DNA from: Cellulomonas humilata
Lineage (GTDB): Bacteria; Actinomycetota; Actinomycetes; Actinomycetales; Cellulomonadaceae
Reading direction: 5' to 3'
Assembly (NCBI RefSeq): GCF_030814415.1
Contig: NZ_JAUSVB010000001.1
Coordinates: forward strand, 806,001 to 870,000
Length of the DNA: 64,000 bases
Numbering within the stretch: the first letter of the stretch is position 1; each line of letters begins with the position of its first letter. Shown piece by piece: positions 33,572 through 40,930 of the stretch. The translations under genes were made by a program, and so were the position numbers. The notes below the pieces were generated by a model that had not been told where the DNA came from, made no database searches, and worked only from the letters and a program-made list of their open reading frames with translations.

Positions 33572-34972
33572 ATGGCGCCTACCGAGCCCCTGATCTTCGT
33601 CCTGCACGGCGCCCGCGGCGACCTCGCGAAACGCATGGTGCTGCCCGCGCTGGCCACCCTGCAGCGTCGTGGCCTGCTGCCGCCGCGGTGGGCACTGCTC
33701 GGCACGGGTCGTACGCCGATCAGCTCGCACGACTTCGACGTGCTGCTGCGCGCCGCCGTCGAGGAGTTCGGCGACGACGAGGCCGCGGAGGGGGTGCCGG
33801 AGCTCACCCAGCACACCGCCTACTGCGGGGACGTCACCGAGGACGACAGCGCCGACGAGCTGCCCGGCGAGCTCGACCGGCTCCGCGAGGCGCTCGGTGG
33901 CGACGTCACCGTCATCCACTACCTGGCGGTGCCGCCGTCGTCGTTCGCGCCGATCACCCGCGCACTGAAGAAGGCCGGACTGACCGACGGCGTCCGCGTC
34001 GTCTACGAGAAGCCCTACGGGACGTCGCTGGAGACGTTCCGTGAGCTCGACGCGACCGCCCACGACGCGTTCGACGAGGAGCAGGTCTTCCGCATCGACC
34101 ACTTCCTGGGCAAGGAGGCGACGCAGAACCTGCACGTCCTGCGGTTCGCCAACGAGCTGTTCGGTGGCATCTGGAACCGGCAGCACGTGGCGCAGGTGCA
34201 GATCGACGTGCCGGAGACGCTCGACGTCGCCCAGCGCGCGGAGTTCTACGACGCGACGGGCGCCGCGCTCGACATGCTGGTCACGCACCTGTTCCAGGTG
34301 GCCGCCGAGGTCGCGATGGAACCGCCCCGCAAGCTCGACGCGGCGAACCTGGGCACCGCGCGGGAGGAGGTCATCGCGCACTTCCGCCCGCTCGACCCGG
34401 CGAAGGACGTCGTCCTCGGGCAGTACGACGGATACCGCGACATCGACGGGGTACCCGACGACTCGACGACGGACACGTTCGTCGCCGCGCGACTCTGGGT
34501 GGACACCGAGCGGTGGAAGGGCGTCCCCTTCCTGCTCCGCACCGGCAAGCGCATGGGTGCGTCGGCACAGCAGGTGACGCTCGTGCTGCGGACACCCGAC
34601 GAGCTGTTCGGCTCCCCCGTCGGCCCCAACCGGGTGATCGTCTCCCTGGCCGGATCGGGCGAGCTGAAGGTCACGACGACGGTCAAGAAGCCCGGCGCGT
34701 TCCTCGAGCTCGGGACGGGTACCGCCGACCTGGCCCTGGCCGACGTCGAACCCGGCGAGTCCCTGCCGCCCTACGCGGGCCTGCTGGAGGACGTGCTCGT
34801 CGGCGACCGCACGCTGTTCACCACGCCCGCCGGCCTCGAGTCTGCGTGGATCGCGTTCGCCCCGCTGCTCGGAGCCGACCGCCCGACGCCCGAGCCGTAC
34901 GCCGTCGGCTCGTGGGGACCGGAGTCCGCGGACCGTCTGGCGGAGCCGCACGGCTGGGTGCTGGGCGACTGA
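33572..34972 (+). CDS. zwf: Glucose-6-phosphate dehydrogenase
   Basis: 466 residues. N-terminal NADP motif HGARGDLAKR (12-21), the substrate segment YEKPYG and the active-site motif RIDHFLGKE (174-182, with Phe where Tyr is usual). First enzyme of the oxidative pentose phosphate pathway, making NADPH. Shorter than the usual 500-residue form and without opcA, tal or gnd nearby, so it may be a second isozyme. The ATG at 33572 is chosen over a GTG at 33557 because GAGGA lies eight bases before it. Confidence 0.9.
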   Translation: MAPTEPLIFVLHGARGDLAKRMVLPALATLQRRGLLPPRWALLGTGRTPISSHDFDVLLRAAVEEFGDDEAAEGVPELTQHTAYCGDVTEDDSADELPGELDRLREALGGDVTVIHYLAVPPSSFAPITRALKKAGLTDGVRVVYEKPYGTSLETFRELDATAHDAFDEEQVFRIDHFLGKEATQNLHVLRFANELFGGIWNRQHVAQVQIDVPETLDVAQRAEFYDATGAALDMLVTHLFQVAAEVAMEPPRKLDAANLGTAREEVIAHFRPLDPAKDVVLGQYDGYRDIDGVPDDSTTDTFVAARLWVDTERWKGVPFLLRTGKRMGASAQQVTLVLRTPDELFGSPVGPNRVIVSLAGSGELKVTTTVKKPGAFLELGTGTADLALADVEPGESLPPYAGLLEDVLVGDRTLFTTPAGLESAWIAFAPLLGADRPTPEPYAVGSWGPESADRLAEPHGWVLGD

Positions 34973-34975
34973 GCA

Positions 34976-35386
34976 TCAACGAGGAAGCGTCACGACCTCG
35001 ACCGGGCACGTGATGCCCGGCGCGCCGGCAATCCGTGCGTCGGCCGTGAGGAGGACGGCGCCCAACCGCTCCGCGAGCGCAACGTACGCCGCGTCGTAGG
35101 CGGAGAGGTTCGCACCGAGGCACCAGATCCGGTCCGTGAGAACGGCGTGTGGCCACAGGTCGATCGACAGGGTATGCAGTCCTTCGAGGGCCAGCCTGGC
35201 CTCGGTGTCCGACAGACGGCCGGCGTTGCGTTGCCTCCGCAGGACGTTGGTGACCTCGTACGGGAGCAGGTCGGGCGCGACGACGGACGCGCCGTCGAGC
35301 CGCGCGGCGACCTGCTCACCGGCCGGGCCGGGGTCGATCAGGAGTGCCACCGCGGCCGAGGCGTCGAGGACGACGGTCCCCGTCAC
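34976..35386 (-). CDS. vapC: PIN-domain toxin, VapC family
   Basis: 136 residues. PIN acidic residues D8 (VVLDASAAV), E44 (YEVTNVLRR), D98 (SAYDAAYVALAE) and D116 (TADARI) are all present, so the RNase is probably active. VapC toxins cut tRNA or rRNA. Start overlaps the antitoxin stop by 4 bases, the usual arrangement. Confidence 0.9.
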   Translation of the reverse strand: MTGTVVLDASAAVALLIDPGPAGEQVAARLDGASVVAPDLLPYEVTNVLRRQRNAGRLSDTEARLALEGLHTLSIDLWPHAVLTDRIWCLGANLSAYDAAYVALAERLGAVLLTADARIAGAPGITCPVEVVTLPR

Positions 35387-35613
35387 CGACGGTCGGGACC
35401 GAGCGCGTCGACCAGGTCGGCGTACGAGAGCCTCGGATAGGCGCGCGCCCGGGACCGGACCTGCGCGAGCGCGTCGGTGGCGCTCGGCCGCGCCGTGAGG
35501 TCGATCAGGTGGGCGCGCAGGAACTCCTGCATGGACATGCCACCCCGCGCCGCGCGGGCCGCGAGCTCGTCGCGGACGTCGTCGGGGACATCACGCACCG
35601 TGATCACCGTCAT
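35383..35613 (-). CDS. vapB: Ribbon-helix-helix antitoxin, VapB/FitA type
   Basis: 76 residues. The N-terminal ribbon-helix-helix (TVITVRDVPDDVRDELAARA, then SMQEFLRAHL) binds DNA; the C-terminal tail should wrap the toxin. The ATG at 35613 is favoured over 35661 because a TATAAT box sits seven bases upstream of it, implying a leaderless message. It should neutralise the overlapping VapC and repress its own promoter. Confidence 0.88.
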   Translation of the reverse strand: MTVITVRDVPDDVRDELAARAARGGMSMQEFLRAHLIDLTARPSATDALAQVRSRARAYPRLSYADLVDALGPDRR

Positions 35614-35619
35614 GACTGC

Positions 35620-35640
35620 ATTATAGCTGCATAGCATGCG
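35620..35640 (-). promoter_or_regulatory. vapBC promoter: consensus TATAAT within TGCA/GCAT repeats
   Basis: On the minus strand a perfect TATAAT occupies 35625-35620, placing the transcription start at or next to the ATG (35613). The AT-rich stretch is unusual for this genome and contains repeated GCTAT and TGCAG words and GCATGC, plausible antitoxin sites over the -10 box. No good -35 hexamer is visible. Confidence 0.6.
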
Positions 35641-35712
35641 GAGCGACAGCAGACGTTCCACGCCCCGGCCTCAGCCCCTGCACAGCACCGGCACAGGCAC
35701 GCACCGCTGAAT

Positions 35713-35738
35713 GGAACCCGTCCCACAAGGAGGGTTCC
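35713..35738 (+). promoter_or_regulatory. Hairpin that covers the SD of the DUF4956 gene
   Basis: GGAACCC (35713-35719) pairs with GGGTTCC (35732-35738) across a 12-base loop, one base before the ATG at 35740. The SD AAGGAGG (35727-35733) sits half in the loop and half in the stem, so folding could limit translation of the operon's first gene. Confidence 0.4.
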
Positions 35739-35739
35739 C

Positions 35740-36306
35740 ATGACTCGGTACGCGCTCCTCGCGCTCGACCTCGTCGCCATCAGCGTCCTCGCGTTCGGCG
35801 TCTACTTCCCCCGGCACCGTCGGCGTGACCTCGTCGTCGCGTACCTCGGCGTGAACGTCGGGGTGCTCGCCGTCGCGACGGCCCTGGCAGGCAGCACGGT
35901 CGGTGCGGGCCTCGGGCTCGGGCTGTTCGGGGTGCTGTCGATCATCCGGCTGCGGTCCACGGAGCTGACACAGCACGAGGTGGCGTACTACTTCTCGGCG
36001 CTGGCTCTCGGGCTGCTGGGCGGGCTCTCCACCACGCCGTCCGCCGTGAACGCCGCGCTGATGGTGCTCATCGTGGCGGTCATGGCCGTCGTCGACCACC
36101 CCCGGATGCTGCGGCGGTACCGGCAGCAGACGATGGTGCTGGACTCGGCGATCACCGCCGAGACCGCGCTCGTCGCGCACCTGGAACGCCTCCTCGGCGC
36201 CACCGTGCACACCGCGATCGTGCAGCGGGTCGACCTGGTGAACGACACCACCTGCGTCGACGTCCGGTACGAGCTCGCCTCCGTCCGAGAGCGGGTCGCG
36301 GCATGA
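35740..36306 (+). CDS. DUF4956 membrane protein
   Basis: 188 residues with four or five membrane helices at the N-terminal side, the LGLFGVLSIIRLRS motif typical of DUF4956, and a cytoplasmic C-terminal domain. DUF4956 genes are repeatedly found next to VTC-domain genes, as here, with which it shares a 4-base overlap. Role unproven; a membrane partner or channel for the VTC-like polymerase is a guess. Confidence 0.85.
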   Translation: MTRYALLALDLVAISVLAFGVYFPRHRRRDLVVAYLGVNVGVLAVATALAGSTVGAGLGLGLFGVLSIIRLRSTELTQHEVAYYFSALALGLLGGLSTTPSAVNAALMVLIVAVMAVVDHPRMLRRYRQQTMVLDSAITAETALVAHLERLLGATVHTAIVQRVDLVNDTTCVDVRYELASVRERVAA

Positions 36307-37019
36307 TGCCCATCGACCTGGTCGAGCTCACGGAACGCGCCAGCCTGCAGTCCCGGATCGACCGCAAGTACGTCGTTCCCGCGCAGGCCGTCGAGGGAAT
36401 CCTGCGGGGCATCGAGCTCGGCGCCCGCGTCCTCGAGATCGACGGCCAGCGCGACTTCGCGTACGAGTCCGTCTACTTCGACACCCCCGACCTGACCAGC
36501 TACCTCGGCGCGGCCCACCGCCGGCGTCGGCGGTTCAAGCTCCGCACCCGCACCTACGTGGACTCCGCGCTGTGCTGGGTCGAGGTCAAGACCCGCGGCC
36601 CGCGCGGCAGCACCGTCAAGACGCGCCTGCCGTACGACCCCGACGACCGCGACACCCTGACCGACGAGGGCCGCCGGTTCGCCGACGACGTCCTGGGCAG
36701 CGACGCGGCCGTCGGAAAGACGCTGGTCAGCACCTATCGCCGCACGACCCTCTTCCTCCCGGCCACCGCGAGCCGCACGACCATCGACACCGGCCTGGTC
36801 TGGACGTCAGCCCTCACGGGAGCGTCCCGGGCGCTGCCGGACCGCGTCGTCATCGAGACGAAGACGGGCTCGACGCCGTCCTCCACCGACCGCCTCCTGT
36901 GGCGGCACGGTCACCGCCCGGTCCGCATCTCCAAGTACGGCACCGGCATGGCCGCCCTGCACGCCGACCTCCCCCACCACCCGTGGCGCCGCGTCCTCGA
37001 CCGCCACGTCACCCTCTGA
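36303..37019 (+). CDS. VTC-domain (polyphosphate polymerase-like) protein
   Basis: 238 residues matching the VTC tunnel domain: SRIDRKYVVP, YESVYFDTPD, RRRFKLRTRTYVD, CWVEVKTRG, VIETKTGSTPSS and RISKYGTG. Its Arg/Lys-lined strands and Glu residues suit triphosphate and metal binding as in yeast Vtc4. In bacteria the domain travels with DUF4956 and CotH- or carbohydrate-binding-like proteins. No SPX domain. Start overlaps the upstream stop; ATG at 36303 or 36306. Confidence 0.85.
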   Translation: MMPIDLVELTERASLQSRIDRKYVVPAQAVEGILRGIELGARVLEIDGQRDFAYESVYFDTPDLTSYLGAAHRRRRRFKLRTRTYVDSALCWVEVKTRGPRGSTVKTRLPYDPDDRDTLTDEGRRFADDVLGSDAAVGKTLVSTYRRTTLFLPATASRTTIDTGLVWTSALTGASRALPDRVVIETKTGSTPSSTDRLLWRHGHRPVRISKYGTGMAALHADLPHHPWRRVLDRHVTL

Positions 37020-37030
37020 AGGAGCACCCC

Positions 37031-38824
37031 ATGCGACGCCTCGACGCCAAGATCCTCGTCCCCGCCGCCCTCGTCGCGGCCCTGCTGGCCGGCTGCACGG
37101 CGACCGCGGACGCCGCGGACAGCACCGACAGCACGGACGGCAGCAGCAGTGTCACGACGACGTCCGACGCCAACGTCACCGTCGAGCAGGCGATGGCCGC
37201 CAACACGGCGCCCGATGACGTCGACCTGACCGCGTCGGACGACGAGGTCGCCATCGACCTCGACGCGCCAGCCGCCACCGACGGCATGACCGTCGACGGC
37301 GGCACGGTCATGATCACGGCGGCCGGCACCTACCGGTTGAGCGGCACCCTCGCCGACGGGTCGGTGGTCGTCGACACCACCGACGACGGGGTCGTCCACC
37401 TGATCCTCGACGACGCCTCCATCGGCAGCAGCACCACCTCCCCGCTCCAGGTCCTCGACGCCGACCAGGTGGTGGTCCACCTGGAGGGCGAGAACGCGCT
37501 GTCGGACACCACCGCCTACGCCGACTCCGACGAGGCGGGCGCGGCCCTGTTCAGCAGCGCCGACCTCACCATCACCGGCGACGGCTCCCTGACGGTCCAC
37601 GGCAACGCCAACGACGGGATCGCCGCCAAGGACGGCCTCGTCATCGCCGGCGGCACCATCACCGTCGACGCCGTCGACGACGGGATCCGCGGCAAGGACT
37701 ACCTCGTGGTCACCAGCGGCACGCTCGACATCACGGCCGGCGGCGACGGCCTGAAGTCCGACAACGACGAGGACGAGACCCTGGGATACGTCGAGATCAC
37801 GGGAGGTTCCGTCGACGTCACCGCCGGGGACGACGGCATCGCCGCGCAGACCGACGCGATCCTCGCCGACGGCACGGTGAACATCGTCGCGGGGGGCGGG
37901 CACGACGCCACGGTCGCCGCCGATGCCTCTCCCAAGGGCGTCTCCGGCACGGTCTCGGTGGTGGTCGGCGGCGGCGAGCTGCTCGTCGATGCGGCCGACG
38001 ACGCGATCGGCTCCGACGGCGTCGTCAGCATCGCGGGCGGTGCCCTGACCCTCGCCGCGGGCGACGACGGCGTGCACGGAGACCAGGCGTTGCAGATCAG
38101 CGACGGGACGCTCGACATCACGTCGTCCGTCGAAGGCCTCGAGGCCGGGCTCATCACGATCGCCGGCGGCGACATCAGCGTCGTCGCGTCGGACGACGGC
38201 GTGAACGCGGCCGATCCGGACGCGACCGGAGAGCAGGCACCCGGCGCTGCGGCGTCGACCGACGTCGGGCTCACCATCAGCGGCGGCACGATCGTCGTCG
38301 ACTCCGGCGGCGACGGCCTCGACGCCAACGGGTTCCTCACCATGACCGGCGGCACCGCCGTCGTCAGCGGCCCGACGAACGACGGCAACGGCGCGCTCGA
38401 CGTGGACGGCACGTTCGACGTCTCGGGCGGCACGCTCCTGGCGGCCGGCGCATCGGGCATGGCGATGACCCCCGGCGCCGACTCCGCACAGTCGTTCGTC
38501 GCGTTCACGTTCGACTCGACGCAGGCCGTCGGCACCGTCGTCCACGTCCTGGCCGCCGACGGCACGGAGCTCGCCGCGTTCGAGTCCAGCAAGGACTTCT
38601 CGTCGCTGGTCTACGCGTCGGCGGACGTCGTCTCCGGCGACACGTACTCGGCCGCGACGGGCGGCACGGTCACCGGCGACACGGTCGGCGGCCTCGCGCC
38701 GGCCGGCGACAGCACCGGCACGACGGTCGCGACCACGGCCACGGCCGGCGAGGCGATCGCCGGGATGGGCAGTGGGATCGGTGGCGCCCCGGCCGGAGGC
38801 GGCGGCCCGGGCCGTCGCCCCTGA
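37031..38824 (+). CDS. Lipoprotein with beta-helical carbohydrate-binding-like (DUF4353) repeats
   Basis: 597 residues. Signal peptide with lipobox LLAGC (Cys22) after MRRLDAK, so it is surface-anchored. The body is many repeats of the type 'ITGGSVDVTAGDDGIAA', giving a right-handed beta-helix rich in Asp and Gly. The tail is Gly/Pro-rich. GAAGGAG precedes the ATG, 11 bp after the VTC gene. Together these three form an operon for a surface polymer or matrix of unknown kind. Very low Lys and high Asp make it strongly acidic. Confidence 0.85.
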   Translation: MRRLDAKILVPAALVAALLAGCTATADAADSTDSTDGSSSVTTTSDANVTVEQAMAANTAPDDVDLTASDDEVAIDLDAPAATDGMTVDGGTVMITAAGTYRLSGTLADGSVVVDTTDDGVVHLILDDASIGSSTTSPLQVLDADQVVVHLEGENALSDTTAYADSDEAGAALFSSADLTITGDGSLTVHGNANDGIAAKDGLVIAGGTITVDAVDDGIRGKDYLVVTSGTLDITAGGDGLKSDNDEDETLGYVEITGGSVDVTAGDDGIAAQTDAILADGTVNIVAGGGHDATVAADASPKGVSGTVSVVVGGGELLVDAADDAIGSDGVVSIAGGALTLAAGDDGVHGDQALQISDGTLDITSSVEGLEAGLITIAGGDISVVASDDGVNAADPDATGEQAPGAAASTDVGLTISGGTIVVDSGGDGLDANGFLTMTGGTAVVSGPTNDGNGALDVDGTFDVSGGTLLAAGASGMAMTPGADSAQSFVAFTFDSTQAVGTVVHVLAADGTELAAFESSKDFSSLVYASADVVSGDTYSAATGGTVTGDTVGGLAPAGDSTGTTVATTATAGEAIAGMGSGIGGAPAGGGGPGRRP

Positions 38825-38840
38825 CCCAGCGCAGCCGAAG

Positions 38841-38957
38841 CCGACATGGGTGCCGTCTCGACCCCGATGACGACACCCATGTCGGGTTCGGCGCGGTGGG
38901 ATCGGCGCGAACCAGCCATGAGTGCTGTCCCGGACGCCGGCGACGGCACCCATGGCT
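38841..38957. repeat. Intergenic word repeat forming two hairpins (element C)
   Basis: The word CATGGGTGCCGTC appears at 38845, as its complement at 38869-38881 (one change), again at 38917 (CATGAGTGCTGTC) and inverted at 38942-38954. The first pair gives a 12-bp stem CCGACATGGGTG plus an inner 4-bp stem. The second gives a 16-position stem with one mismatch and one G-T. A 6-bp GGTTCG/CGAACC pair (38885-38913) lies between. It starts 17 bp after the lipoprotein stop and probably acts as a double terminator. Confidence 0.8.
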
Positions 38958-39045
38958 TGTTCGCCGCTGGGACCGTGGCGTCGATGTGCGCGGACGGCGG
39001 TGGTGTCGACGTGCGGGCGGCGGCCGGCGCGGCGACCATCGACAC

Positions 39046-39480
39046 ATGGCCGACGAGCGCGACGATGCCCACCGACCGCCGCCGGGCACCTCCGAGCAGG
39101 TGGTCGACGCGGTCGGAGCGCTGACGGCCGCGTTCGAGGTGGTCGAGCACGCGCGCGGGATGCTCTACGCGTTCCACCGACTCACGGGCCGCGCCGACAA
39201 CGAGCTGGCCGAAGCCCTAGACCAGCTGGCTGACGCAGGGCACCAGGAGCTGGCCGACGAGCTCCGCGCCGAGCTCGTCGGCCGCAACGTGCTGCCGGGC
39301 CGCTGGACGTTCCAGGTGGTCGAGGAGTACGACGAGCAGTACTACCGGGTGTTCGAGGCTGCCGAGAAGCGCGTCCGGGACGAGCTCATGGCCGGCCACC
39401 GGCACGTCTACGAGGCCCGGCTCAAGGAGGAGAACCGCACCCACGGCCGCCCGGGCCACGAGCCGACCCCGGAGGCGTGA
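39046..39480 (+). CDS. Conserved-looking hypothetical helical protein
   Basis: 144 residues from an ATG; no strong SD. Mostly helical and charged (VVEHARGMLYAFHRLTGRAD, LADELRAELVGRNVLPGRW, VFEAAEKRVRDELMAGHRH). No cysteine, signal or membrane segment. Flanked on both sides by word-repeat elements C and D. I do not recognise the family. Confidence 0.65.
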   Translation: MADERDDAHRPPPGTSEQVVDAVGALTAAFEVVEHARGMLYAFHRLTGRADNELAEALDQLADAGHQELADELRAELVGRNVLPGRWTFQVVEEYDEQYYRVFEAAEKRVRDELMAGHRHVYEARLKEENRTHGRPGHEPTPEA

Positions 39481-39498
39481 GCAGCCGACCCCACACGT

Positions 39499-39564
39499 GA
39501 GAGCGGCACTTCGCGACGAGAGCGGCAGTTCCGACTGCCGCGCTCGTCGGAAAGTGCCGCGCTC
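39499..39564. terminator. Long hairpin built from 19-bp repeats (element D), bidirectional terminator
   Basis: Direct copies GAGAGCGGCACTT (39499) and GAGAGCGGCAGTT (39518) are 19 bp apart. Inverted copies GACTGCCGCGCTC (39533) and AAGTGCCGCGCTC (39552) are also 19 bp apart. The left half 39499-39529 pairs with 39534-39564 over 31 positions with four mismatches, closed by TCCG, a UNCG-type tetraloop. It lies between convergent genes ending at 39480 and 39592, so it should terminate both. Confidence 0.82.
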
Positions 39565-39591
39565 AGCGAGCAAGCACGTCAGCGACGCCGG

Positions 39592-40851
39592 TCAGCGGCC
39601 CGTGACGCGGGCCTTGCCGGCCGCCAGGTCGAACAGCCTCGGCAGGATCGTGTCGCCCGCCACGCGCAGGCCGTCGTGCAGGTGCTCGTTGGTGATCCAG
39701 ACGTCGAGGTTGCCGACGGACGTCGCCAGCGCGAGGTCCAGGTCGACGTACGGGTCGTCGTAGTACTGCACGGCTGCCACGGGGACCTCGTTGGCGGCCA
39801 GCCGATCCAGGTCGTAGAGCCGCGGCCACTCGGGACGGGCCGCGAGCGCCTCGGCCGCCTCACGGAACGGCCGTAGAGCAGCGTGCTGCTCGTACATCCA
39901 CGGGAAGATCGTCTCGCCGGTGAGCTGCAGCGGGCGTGCGTCGGGGTCGAACGACGGCCACTGGTCGCGCTCGGCCTGCGCCGCCCAGCCTGGTGAACGA
40001 ACGCCCTGGTGGTAGATGACCTCCTGGAGCACGGCGTACAGGGGGTTGTTGTCGAACCCGGTCTCGCGGACGACGGCACCGAGGAACGCGTCGGACAGCG
40101 TCCCGGCGGAGGTGAGCGCCGTGTCGAGCAGCCAGTGGACCTCGTCGACCCCGGTGCTCATGCCCAGCCCCTGCCCCAGCTGCTGGAGCCTCTCCACGGT
40201 GAACGGCTCCCCGGTCGGGAGGACGACCGGACGGTCCGACAGGAGGTCCGCGACGGCGCCCAGCATCGGTACGTCCGACGGGTGCAGGCGCGCGAGCTCC
40301 CGGTTGCGCGCCGCCTGCCGCTGGAACGTCGCGGCGTAGACGGCCTCGGCGTCGACGGTGGCCGGCGGCAGCCCACCGGTGACGAAGCACCGGGTCAGCG
40401 CCGATGGGTGCCGCGACAGGTAGATCAACGTGAGGAAGCCGCCGTACGACTGCCCCAGGGTCGCCCACCGCCGGCCCCCGTAGACGGTGGACCGGAGGTG
40501 CTCGGCGTCGGCGACGATCGCGTCGCCGCGGAAGCACGCGAGGTAGCCAGCGGGGTCGTCGACACCGTTGATCACGCGCCCGTCCACGGGTGACGACCGG
40601 CCGGTCCCGCGCTGGTCGAGCAGGATCACGCGGTACTTCTCGAGCGCCATGGCGACCCAGCCGCCGCCCAGCGGCCTCGGCCCCTGACCGCCCGGCCCAC
40701 CCTGCAGGAACAGCAGCAGAGGCAGGTCGTCCGACGCCTTCTCGGGGTCGACGAGCTCGCGGGCGAACACCTCGATCGAGCCGAACCGGTCCGGTGCCGA
40801 CCAGTCGACCGGCACCTCGACCCGGTGCTCGCGGACGGTGAACCCGGTCAT
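39592..40851 (-). CDS. Alpha/beta hydrolase, proline iminopeptidase-like (S33)
   Basis: 419 residues. Oxyanion motif LQGGPGGQGPRP, then LLDQRGTGRSSP, and nucleophile elbow GQSYGG with Ser135. HGGPG-type motifs and DQRG are typical of prolyl aminopeptidases, here LQGGPG. The cap domain and C-terminal DHR-like region are of family size. No signal peptide. ATG at 40851 or GTG at 40869; neither has a strong SD. Confidence 0.85.
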   Translation of the reverse strand: MTGFTVREHRVEVPVDWSAPDRFGSIEVFARELVDPEKASDDLPLLLFLQGGPGGQGPRPLGGGWVAMALEKYRVILLDQRGTGRSSPVDGRVINGVDDPAGYLACFRGDAIVADAEHLRSTVYGGRRWATLGQSYGGFLTLIYLSRHPSALTRCFVTGGLPPATVDAEAVYAATFQRQAARNRELARLHPSDVPMLGAVADLLSDRPVVLPTGEPFTVERLQQLGQGLGMSTGVDEVHWLLDTALTSAGTLSDAFLGAVVRETGFDNNPLYAVLQEVIYHQGVRSPGWAAQAERDQWPSFDPDARPLQLTGETIFPWMYEQHAALRPFREAAEALAARPEWPRLYDLDRLAANEVPVAAVQYYDDPYVDLDLALATSVGNLDVWITNEHLHDGLRVAGDTILPRLFDLAAGKARVTGR

Positions 40852-40930
40852 CGCATACTCGCGCGTCACGTCGACGAGCCTAGGCTCCGGGGGTGCCGCA
40901 TGCTGAGGGCTGATCCCGAGGAGGCCCACC

